Below are positions 1-7,464 of a DNA stretch of 24,265 nucleotides, piece after piece. This DNA is from Chara braunii (taxonomy: Eukaryota > Streptophyta > Charophyceae > Charales > Characeae). The notes beneath the pieces are model-generated. The model ran no database searches. It was given only the letters and a program-made list of their open reading frames with translations, and was not told the origin of the DNA. The stretch covers positions 8,637,554 through 8,661,818 of the forward strand of contig BFEA01000003.1 of the NCBI GenBank assembly GCA_003427395.1, given 5' to 3'. The position numbers were made by a program, and so were the translations under genes. Every line of letters starts with the position of its first letter. Position 1 is the first letter of the stretch.

Positions 1-28
1 TTTTTTTTTTTTTTTTTTTTTTTTTTTT
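1..28. repeat. Poly-T tract at window edge
   Basis: Uninterrupted run of T. It could be the tail of another copy of the poly-T short-element family seen further on, but its left side is outside the window and no family body follows it. Confidence 0.6.
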
Positions 29-63
29 GCCGCTTGTACGGACGAACCGAGACAACATGATCG

Positions 64-214
64 AGATATAGAAAAGTTACTGTCTCCAAACTATCTGCAA
101 GTGGAAACGCAGCAGCCGCATCAATCCACTCAGAATGATCCAGATATAGAAAACTATCTGAACTATCTGAAAGTGGAAACGAAGCAGCCGCGTCAAGCCA
201 CTCACCCCGATGGA
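64..214. repeat. Two-copy degenerate tandem repeat, about 78-bp period
   Basis: Two adjacent units begin AGATATAGAAAA at 64 and 142. Both carry AACTATCTG, then AGTGGAAACG and AGCAGCCGC in the same order. The second copy is a few bases shorter. The rest of 215-385 shows nothing I recognise. Confidence 0.65.
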
Positions 215-386
215 CGCTTGAAGCGTGACCTGCACACAGATCAAATAGATGGCTCCCTGCCTCACCGGGTTATGACGGTTGGGTCTACAGACTGAGTGAG
301 GAGTTGCCTCACAATGGTCTTTCTTTTGCATGGGCATGGGAAAAAGGAAGGGGGGACCCACATAGGTCATCTCGCCCACCAGCAGA

Positions 387-753
387 TTGCAAACCTCCTC
401 AATCTGCGCCACCGCCTCCTCAGCAAACAGGCGGCATGAGAGCAAACACACTCACTCTGGTGGCCAATATTACGAGAGCGGTAGCAGCCGGATCACAGCT
501 ACGGTACCAGGCACACAAAGCTCTTCCGGTGAAGGATCAAGCAGCGCGGACAAACAAAGAATCAGATTTATCATTCAAGACCACCGCATCAGGCAGGGCC
601 ACAGGCAGCTTATCATCACTCCTATCTGTTGACGCAGGCGGTGTTTGTTTTATAAAAAAAACAAAAGAACAAGAAAAAAAAACAATGCAGGGCCACAGGC
701 AGAAAATTCAATGTACTGACCAACTGGAAGAACTGTTGTGTGTTGGCAAATAA
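387..753 (+). pseudogene. Unrecognised coding remnant split by an A-tailed insertion
   Basis: A frame open from 387 encodes a Ser/Gly-rich stretch followed by a basic segment ending in the residues QGHRQ. At 609 it runs into an inserted A-rich sequence and stops at 632. The same QGHRQ codons recur after the insertion at 688-702 and continue for 16 codons to a TAA at 751-753. If the insertion and one copy of the duplicated target are mentally removed, the two parts lie in one frame. I do not recognise the protein. The coding nature rests only on this frame continuity, so it could be chance. Confidence 0.25.
609..686 (+). mobile_element. 78-bp A-tailed retroposon-like insertion with 16-bp target duplication
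   Basis: The 16-bp sequence GCAGGGCCACAGGCAG occurs at 593-608 and again, perfectly, at 687-702. Between them are about 45 bp of unique sequence followed by an A-rich tail with scattered C and G (651-686). A perfect 16-bp duplication flush with an A-rich 3' end is the signature of target-primed reverse transcription (LINE-driven SINE or truncated LINE insertion). The body is too short to assign a family. Confidence 0.7.
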
Positions 754-1503
754 TAATGACAGGGGGAAGCAGATTTGTGTTGCACTGTCTTGCACAGCAG
801 GGGGGAACAACCTTCAAACAGGAAAACAAAAAAAAGAAAGAATCATCACAATACTACTCATCCAAAGAACAGTCAGCCCCCCCCCAAAAAAAAAAAAACA
901 AAAAAAACAAAACAAAAGGGGAGGTAATGCAGGAACAGGAAACATATGGGGCACGGTCCCACTAGCAACGCGGATCTCTCAGATTCAGTCCAGAACTCAG
1001 TTGTCCGACCTGTTGAAAGAGGTGTTTAGCCCTCAACCAATGGAAATCTTTCCATCGAAAGAGGTTTTCCGTCCTCTACCAATGGAAATCGATCCAATCC
1101 CGGGTGCCCCCCTCCCCCCAGATGTCTCTCCCACGGGTCACAGAGTGGTGGTTAACAGAGACCCAAAATTTCAGCGTAAGTGAAAATTTGGCCGAAAAAC
1201 CTGATTTCAGCAATGAAAACAGTTTACCCCAGTAACCACTGGTGCTGTCACAGGAACAGATGCCACAGAAGGGCAGCAGGCAAAGAGAGCTATAAGACTG
1301 CAGACGGTTGCTGATTGGCTGTTGGAAAGCCCAAAGTTGAAGCATGTGGGCCATAATGACCTCTTCGGGGATGACTTACAGGCAGCTGGTTCCACTGTTG
1401 AAATCCAGTGACGGCCTTTGTAAGGCGCTCTGCTGCAAGGACTGCCAGCAGGTGCCACATGGCAGCTAATGAATGTGTCACAGACTACTTGCAGTGATAG
1501 CAA
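703..1503. other. No identified gene; A/C-rich low complexity and one coding-like repeat
   Basis: A-rich runs lie at 824-850 and 886-920, with a C9 run at 878-886. A frame open from 740 to 1183 on the + strand crosses the 42-bp repeat at 1015-1098. No known domain is visible. I see nothing I can name from 1184 to 1503. Confidence 0.4.
1015..1098 (+). repeat. 42-bp (14-codon) in-phase tandem duplication
   Basis: Two units begin GAAAGAGGT at 1015 and 1057, exactly 42 bp apart, and each ends with ACCAATGGAAATC. In the open frame covering them they read KEVFxPxPMEIxP twice. A period that is a multiple of three, with the peptide kept better than the third codon bases, suggests but does not prove that this was coding. 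Confidence 0.5.
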
Positions 1504-1614
1504 CTACCGTCTTCACCCGAATAGAACGCCCGGTCATTATAGCCGTATCTGGACTCAAAATCGCACCAAATACGGCTATAATGACCGGGCGTTCTATTTG
1601 GGTGAGGACGGTAG
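1504..1614. repeat. 111-bp foldback: 45-bp inverted arms, 21-bp loop
   Basis: The left arm 1504-1548 begins CTACCGTCTTCACCCG and the right arm 1570-1614 ends CGGGC..GGACGGTAG-type sequence. The arms pair at 43 of 45 positions. The loop is 1549-1569. TTGCAGTGA (1489-1497) and TTGCAGCGA (1616-1624) lie just outside, but not flush with the arms. It could be a foldback or MITE element or a small-RNA hairpin precursor. Confidence 0.8.
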
Positions 1615-1841
1615 GTTGCAGCGACCATAACAGCCTGGAGGACACGCAGTACAGAGTAAACTTACAGACTGTTTCGCAGGCAATCATCCAGCGTTCGGGG
1701 GACACGGGACAGCTGAGCTCGACTGAGACAGCCCTGGTGGCTGTGGCTGACGATTCGGAACTGAGACCCCTTTCTGATGGTCCCATAATGATAAATGAAA
1801 CGTCAGAATCAGAAACAATTCTACGGAGTAGATATATCTGA

Positions 1842-3261
1842 GGACGCATCAGGGAGGCTCTACCACTGTCGGTTGTAGAGGATTTGAGGACAAGTTGCAA
1901 CGGGCTGGTTATGACCCCACTTGACCGTAATCCCGGTGAAGCACTTGTCCTCTGCCCTCGTTTGTATGTTGAAGCAATGATGAACACTTTTGTGCGTAGT
2001 TCGGGTTACATGGTGGTCGATCAACCGGTAGAGCAGGTGTTGAGCACGGTAAAGGAGGATGTTGGTATGATGGGTTTGACTCACTTTGCGAAATGGGAGA
2101 AGACTGGTAGTATCGGATCCTCTTATGTTTTGCCGAAGCATAAAGATTTGGATAGGTAAAAAAAAAAAGAAAAAAAAGGGAAGATTTGGATAGGTATCGC
2201 CCCATTTGTCCAACGATGGTGAAGACAAGTAACGCTGTGTCGAAAGCATTGAATCATATGCTTTTTTGCCTGCCAAAAAATTGGCACTTCAACTTGCCCG
2301 CTGTCTCACTGCTGGCAGACAGACTGAAGTCTATTGATTCGAAGATAGAACGGTTGAATGGTGAGGTGCACATTGCAGCCTTCTTGTACGACATCAAGGA
2401 TATGTTCAGTCCTCTCCCGCACGATTGTATCCTTCAAGCTGTTAATTGGCTGGTCACTGTGTATATCCAGAAAGGAAAGAAGTCTGTGCGCGTAAATATG
2501 CGGGGAAGGGGCACATCTTTTGGCCTCACGACAGGAGGCGACCACTGGAGGAAACTGGACATCAACGATAACAGGGGTTTTGTCCAACTGGAGTTGAAGC
2601 ATACATACAGGCATGCCACTGGTGGGCTGCTGAGGCAGGTCATCGGGATACCAATGGGGAAGAGCACTAGTCCCCCATTAGCATGCATCATGTGTGCCTA
2701 CGCTGAGTTTCGTTTTTCGTCGAGCATTGGGAGAAAGAACTGTCTGGTGCTTGAGCACTAGGCTAGTTGACGGTGCATGTCTATTTGTCGCCCACTCATT
2801 GGGATCTGATATGTCCCTCATTCGGAAGACCTTCGAGCGCTGATATCCAGACAACCTGACATTAAAACGTACAGATGAAGGCAATCACGAGTGGGATTTC
2901 CTGGGCTGTCAAATCAGAGTTCGTCAGTCCTTTCCGTATTTCAGTTGCATCCAGTCATCAAAGAATGAGCATTGCATCTAGTCAGGTGAAGTGTCGGAGT
3001 TTCAAAACGTACAGGCTTTTGCGTCTTGGAGCAGCAAAAGTAAGAAAGTGCAGCAATTGGAAGCCATCTGCACCGAATTGAGCAGAATAGTAGAATACCA
3101 CTATCCGTAGCGAAATCCCAATCCGGGTGCTGACTTTGAAGCGTGAACTGCGTATGAAGGGAGTCCCTGGTGAATTTTTCCTGAGAGTACTAAAGCGTTT
3201 TGCGTTCCGTAGGGATAAGATTCAGGAGGCGACGGTCGAACTGGTTGGATCGGCCCTGTAG
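1842..3261 (+). pseudogene. Reverse transcriptase pseudogene, Penelope-like appearance
   Basis: The reading frame can be followed through several breaks. An N-terminal part (1884-2158) has the segment LDRNPGEALVLCPRLY and then SYVLPKHKDLDRYRPI, the DKN-G...PK-HK...RPI order typical of Penelope-like RTs and relatives. The main part (2186-2761) has motif A, DIKDMFSPLPHD (Asp codon 2390-2392), and motif B, GIPMGKSTSPPLA (about 2645-2685). Motif C follows in another frame as LVDG (2763-2774), so the second catalytic Asp of the usual VDD is Gly. Remnants continue (WDFLGCQI near 2893-2920) to a last open stretch of about 45 codons ending at TAG 3259-3261. Breaks: a tail-only insertion at 2159-2180, a frameshift near 2760 and stops near 2850 and 2970. 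No GIY-YIG endonuclease is visible downstream. The class assignment is inference; the RT identity is firm. Confidence 0.75.
2159..2180 (+). mobile_element. Tail-only (A10GA8GGG) insertion with 16-bp target duplication
   Basis: AAGATTTGGATAGGTA occurs at 2143-2158 and again at 2181-2196 without a mismatch. The 22 bp between are almost pure A. This looks like target-primed insertion of little more than an A-rich tail. It introduces an in-frame TAA (2157-2159) and splits the RT gene between its K-HKDLDR and YRPI segments. The A-with-rare-G pattern matches the tails of the short-element family elsewhere in the window, read on the opposite strand. Confidence 0.75.
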
Positions 3262-3820
3262 AACTAGGGACTGGGACAGGGTGTCCAGAAAACTGGGTTT
3301 GTGTTCATCATGTTTGACTGTAGATTTATACAGGGTCCGTTCCTGGGCGATGTACCATGGGATTGGTGTGGTGTGGAGTGGTTTGGCGTGTCTTGATCCA
3401 TGGTCACATTGTGCGTTAACCCTGTTGAATCTTGTAGCTTTGAGTGGGATGCGTGGGCCCTGAACGGTTCGTAGGACTGTGATGGTAGTGCAGTGGTCTG
3501 TTTTGCAGTTTGGAATTTTGTCTGCTTTGACGAAAGGACCAGGGGACTGCCCCCTGTACCTTTTCGCCTGTTACTTTTTCGAGGCTGGCCCAAGGACCAG
3601 AAGGAGTTGTGTGTGTGCATTGTCCTCTGGTATAAGGGGGGCGATTTTCGAATTACCAAACGCCATCAACCGTGTGTTAAAGTACTTAAGAACTTCTGTC
3701 GAGGTGTTATTCCCCTTTCAGGACCGACGCGTTCTCTGCGGCGGCATTTCCGGAGATGCCGGCATATAAGGGTCACGGAGGAGGGTTAGAGGTGGAAAGG
3801 ATTGTGGGGTAAGGCAGGTG
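3262..3820. other. Presumed 3' untranslated part of the RT element
   Basis: No coding domain was found in six frames. Two overlapping frames at 3479-3789 are open on the + strand but show no motif, and I do not call them. The hammerhead-like motif that follows suggests this stretch belongs to the same retroelement. Confidence 0.35.
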
Positions 3821-3875
3821 GTAACCCCCTGAGGATGACTGCGCGGCGGCAGTTGAAACGTGCGTCAGGGAGCCG
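3821..3875 (+). ncRNA. Hammerhead ribozyme-like motif
   Basis: Three hammerhead core boxes occur in the right order and spacing: CTGAGGA (3829-3835, matching CUGANGA), GAAA (3855-3858) and GTC (3864-3866). Between the first two is a hairpin, GACTGC (3837-3842) with GCAGTT (3849-3854) and a 6-nt loop, as required for stem II. Stem III would be A-U and C-G around the tetraloop GTGC, as short as in the minimal hammerheads known from Penelope-like elements. Weak points: one extra T (3836) before stem II, and a poor stem I (C3828 opposite A3867, then three C-G pairs). Activity is unproven. Confidence 0.45.
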
Positions 3876-3927
3876 TTTCTGTTTGTACTTCAAGTATATT
3901 TTGAGTAGGTTGACTATGTGTTTCGTC

Positions 3928-4070
3928 TTTTTTTTTTTTTTTTTTTTTTTGCAAAAACACCCCCTCCGGTGTTAGTGCTGCTGATAAGAGCAGACACCAC
4001 TACCACCAGGAGGGAGGCTCCATCTATTGGTGGGGAGCATCACCTGCTGGAAAGCAGGTCCAGCGTCCTG
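3928..4070 (-). mobile_element. Poly-T/hairpin SINE-like element, copy 1
   Basis: A T tract (3928-3950) is followed by a hairpin (3968-3977 with 3998-4007, 9 of 10 pairs), then GGCTCC...GGGGAGC (4016-4038), then GCTGGA...TCCAGC (4046-4064). Read on the - strand this is a short body ending in an A tail, as in a SINE. The same order recurs at 15463, 15611, 17384, 19050, 19910 and, truncated, 20407. No clear target duplication is seen for this copy. Confidence 0.65.
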
Positions 4071-4173
4071 TGTGTGGCTTTCTGTCAACGTGTGACTTGT
4101 GTGCTTCTGCAAAGTTGTACCAATTATCATTACATTATTACATCATCATTACATCAGGATCAGGGAGCACAAC

Positions 4174-4193
4174 TTTTTTTTTTTCTTTTTTTT
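4174..4193. repeat. T-rich tract (T with one C)
   Basis: An isolated tract of T with one C, resembling the tail of the short-element family but without its body. It is preceded by a short ATTACATCATC-type low-complexity run. Confidence 0.5.
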
Positions 4194-4239
4194 CAATGAA
4201 TTGTGTCTCAGATGGGGACTGCATAGCGTAAAGGCCACA

Positions 4240-4666
4240 TGGGGGAATAATATGGGAAGCTCAGCAGAGATGGGTCAGTCAGTTAGAGAATCAATCAGGT
4301 CTGTTGGCTCACAATGGCTTCTGGCACGGACTAGATCTGCTGCCTGGTCATGCACAGGGGGGTGGCATGCGGATGGTCACGCCGCCCATACTGCAGGTCA
4401 CTGCCGAAGGGCCATGTCACGAACAAGGGAATCAACAACAGCCATTGGCCTCACAGGTTCCGATAGCAGGAGAAGGCCTGCTGCGTAGTCATGTGCAAGG
4501 GGTGACCTGTGGGGTGGTTGCACCACCCATACTGCAGGTCACTGCTGCAGGAGCATGTTACGAACAAGGTAGCATTCAACAGCCATTGGTCTCGCTGGTC
4601 CCAATAGCAGGACATGGCCAGCTGCGGGCCCGGGGACGGATGTTCAGAGGCAAATGCATGGGTTAG
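4240..4666 (+). CDS. Unrecognised protein fragment made of 47-residue repeats
   Basis: The open frame 4304-4666 contains PPILQVTAxGxCxEQG twice (DNA at 4385 and 4526, exactly 141 bp apart), each followed by QQPLxSxVPIAGxGxLR. DNA similarity to the start of a third, more diverged unit extends upstream to about 4240. The whole repeat length is a multiple of three and the peptide is well kept, which suggests a real repeat protein or part of a transposon protein. I know no family with this unit. A different frame from about 4740 to 4869 stays open up to the chromovirus insertion point, so the remnant may have continued there. Confidence 0.35.
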
Positions 4667-4869
4667 CTGCTGAAAGAAACACCGTAGACAGAGGCAAATG
4701 GAGGGACCCGAGAGAGCATTTGTTCAAACCAATTGGATCATGATGGCACCCCAGCCACTCAGTCAGCAACATTTGGGTCCCCTAAGAATCTGCAGCAAGA
4801 GGAGATTTGTGCTCCGGTATCCATTTTAGATGAATGTGATCAGGTAAGGAGTTCTCGACAAAATAATGG

Positions 4870-6134
4870 TGTGATGACCCGTCCAAACATGGACTGAAAC
4901 ACACGGCTGATTTCTGAGTTTTGCCCATAGACTGAATGCCTTGCTGAGTTTCCCGCCTGCTACTAAGTCTGTGTGTGCACGCTTGCTGGACTGCATGTCT
5001 GTCTGAGTGCTGGATGGCTTGAGTGTGTGTGTGGCCGTGCCTGTCTGAGTGCTGGTTGGCTTGAGTGTGTGTGTGGCCCGCAAGGGCACTTTCTCGTTCA
5101 TTAGGCCCTCAGGGCCGGTACTTACCTGTGGCCGTGACATTGAGGGATTGCAGCAGGAAAAACACTTCAAGTAGCAGGTAGGCCGGTACCGCACCTTGAA
5201 GAGGTAGATGTGCGGGTACTGGAGGCCGAGCAGAAGAAGACAAAAGTAGCATTTTCAGAGGCCCAGTAGTTGTAGGTTAGATCTAGGCGGGTACCACTCC
5301 AACCTGTCTGGGTCTAGGGTCTGTACGGGCAATATCAGAGTCTGCAATGATGTTTCCCTCCGAAAGGGAGGAGGTACCGGTTGCTTGGAACACCGCCCGA
5401 AGAGGCAAGCAGGCCGCTATATCTCCCAGCCGGGGGAAGAGCACGGCCTCATTCTTGGTGTGCAAGTTTGGCGACACACTGGTTGGAGCGCCGGTTGGAG
5501 CAGCGCTATCCGGAGCAGCACTTCTGGGGAAAGGAGAAGGACAAGGAGGAGGAAGAAGGACAGGAAGGGGTAGGAGCGCCAGGGGTACTTACCTGGCTAT
5601 GGTGGCAGCCATCTTCATCACCTTGGTGGGCGCTGCAGCAGGGAGTCCCCAACTGGGGAGAGCTACACCAAGAAGCTTCGAGGCAGAATCGGGCATGGCG
5701 GCCTGAGTTGGAGCAGCCATAGCTACTTTGGGTTGTCCTTTGGGCATCTGGGCAAGGCCTAGTAGTCCGACATAGCCTTGGCCTATGATGATGAAGGGAG
5801 GAAGAGGCCGCCATGGCTATGGTGGACCTCAAGTGATGCCGGCAGTAGAAGAGGAGCTCGGACACTGATTCTGAATCGGCCATTCAACATTGTATTATTA
5901 TTTCTTGTATGAATAAGAGAAGGGGGAGATAAGGAGGAGGAGATTGTTGGGAGAAGAAGAAGAGCCTTGTCATCTGTCTATGCTGGTGTACATCATCTTC
6001 TTCTTCTTTCTTACTTCTTCTTCTTCTTCTTCTAATCCTCTCTCTCCTCTCAAGTTCATTCATTTCTTTCTGCAACTGGACGGCATTGTACTATCTGATG
6101 GATGGGTATCTCGAAATTGGTCAGGATCATAACA
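4870..6134 (+). repeat. 5' long terminal repeat
   Basis: Starts TGTGATGACCCG and ends CATAACA. It includes a two-copy 42-bp tandem repeat (units at 4999 and 5041, starting CTGTCTGAGTGCTGG) and a CTT/CTTCTT microsatellite near its 3' end (about 5997-6033). TATTATTATTTC and a TGAATAA string near 5893-5915 could serve transcription or polyadenylation, but I cannot place U3/R/U5 borders from sequence alone. Confidence 0.95.
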
Positions 6135-6135
6135 T

Positions 6136-6147
6136 TGGTATCGGAGC
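6136..6147 (+). promoter_or_regulatory. Primer binding site, initiator Met-tRNA type
   Basis: TGGTATCGGAGC lies one base after the 5' LTR. The usual plant Ty3 primer site complementary to the 3' end of initiator tRNA-Met is TGGTATCAGAGC, so there is one difference. Confidence 0.9.
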
Positions 6148-6181
6148 GGATTCTACTTGCTGGTGAGAGTTGACTTTGCTG

Positions 6182-6231
6182 CCCTAACCCTAACCTAAGT
6201 GGTTGAGGGCAACACTTAGGGTTAGGGTTGG
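6182..6231 (+). repeat. Telomere-motif hairpin in the retroelement leader
   Basis: CCCTAACCCTAACCTAAGTG (6182-6201) is followed after about 11 bases by CACTTAGGGTTAGGGTTGG (6213-6231). The arms pair over about 19 positions with one bulged G and one further A bulge. The arms consist of CCCTAA/TTAGGG units. Its place 35 nt after the primer site suggests a leader RNA structure. Confidence 0.7.
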
Positions 6232-7464
6232 ATGTAAGGGAAGTGGGGCAGCGTGACTAAGGGAAGCTGCCCCCACCTGGTTAGGTCATGTGGGGTCGAC
6301 ATTGAACCTAACCAGGTTGCTTGAGAGTGAGATTAGGGTGGCAAGACATCTCGAGGAGACATCATGCGGCAATTTGAGAGAGGCGACAGTGAGAGGCACT
6401 TGCACCTGGAATCTGATTCAAGGGAGACACTCGGCAACTTAAGGGCTGCCCTCAAGTAGGCGAGCTTGAGGGTCAGCGGCCACTCATCATCTACGGACTG
6501 CAAGTTGCTACTTCGTTCTTCAACATCGACGGGGGATTCGGCATTGCACTTTGGTGTTGGATTCAGACCCTCCTAGGAGATAGGACACTAGTGTAGGGGT
6601 AGCGTTAGAGGGGTCAGGAGGATCACATGAGAGGGGGGTGAGTTCTATTCATCTCGAAGCTCAAGGCCACTCAGGTAAGTGTCGTGCACCTACAGGATGC
6701 CCATGTATGTGTGCATGGTATGGATTGTCCTGCTGGGGTTACTCTGGAGTTCTTTTCCTACTCCTCTGTGGTCTTGGCTGTGTGATTGAATGCATGTGAG
6801 CTACCTACTCACCGGATGGATGGAAAATGAAGTATCTTGATCAGAATGCCGAGTCTTTCTACAGTGCTTTGTCTTTTCATCTCTGAACGGTTGTAGTCTG
6901 TAGGTTCTGCCGGAAGTTGAAATTTCGTTTTTCTGTGCGGTAGAAACTGAACTGAGTCCATGTGGGACTCCTCTTGGTTGGGACCTGGTCGCGGCCTACG
7001 TGAGACCTCTGGGACCTAGTGGGACCGGGCCCAAACAAGAAGAGCCCTTTGGACCCAAATATGTTAGGCATCAGTCCATTGTCTTCCTGACTGAGATACA
7101 AAGTTCATTCTTCTTGGATTAGGACACCCACTGCCAAGGGGATCTCGGCTGAGACGTTTCACATGCTTTTGGTTGCACCGTCCATGGCTTGACTCGCACC
7201 TTGTACACCACTCAATTCTCCATTGTTGCATTTAGTCACTCGTTGTCTGATTTGTTGCACGATCACGGAGCTGGTCAGACTGGACTCGAGAGGACCTCGT
7301 ATGCAGTCTGATCAGGCCGGGTCGCTGGATCAGACCTCTCATGTGAATCTGTTTGCTCTTCTTTGGTTTGCTGCTCTCTAAGTCCGAATGAAATGTCGCT
7401 CTAACTAGGAGTTCTACCTTCACTTCTCTGAGTTTTTCAGTCTGTTTCTCTGAGTTCATTTTCG
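6232..7464 (+). other. Retroelement leader without an open gene
   Basis: Untranslated leader between the primer site and gag. No long sense frame. Small hairpins occur, for example GAGTCC/GGACTC at 6953-6969. A - strand frame across 7232-7801 is a shadow of the purine-rich gag start. Confidence 0.6.

Noticed and set aside
817-943. AACAGGAAA at 817-825 and 934-942 as a target duplication around an A-rich insert
   Set aside because: The A-rich part does not abut the right copy, and the repeat is short and A-rich, so chance is likely.
3479-3789. Possible GIY-YIG endonuclease or other C-terminal domain in overlapping + frames
   Set aside because: No GIY, YIG, catalytic Arg or Glu pattern is seen in either frame.
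4870-4912. Hammerhead-like string at the LTR start (GTGATGA, GTCC/GGAC stem, GAAAC), as in retrozymes
   Set aside because: The core C of CUGANGA is G in both LTRs and no NUH cleavage site with a pairing stem follows. The TGTGATGACCC start is common for Ty3 LTRs.
5506-5883. Coding frames on both strands within the LTRs (also 14534-14954)
   Set aside because: They sit inside LTR sequence, appear on both strands, have no domain and are not kept in length between the two LTRs.
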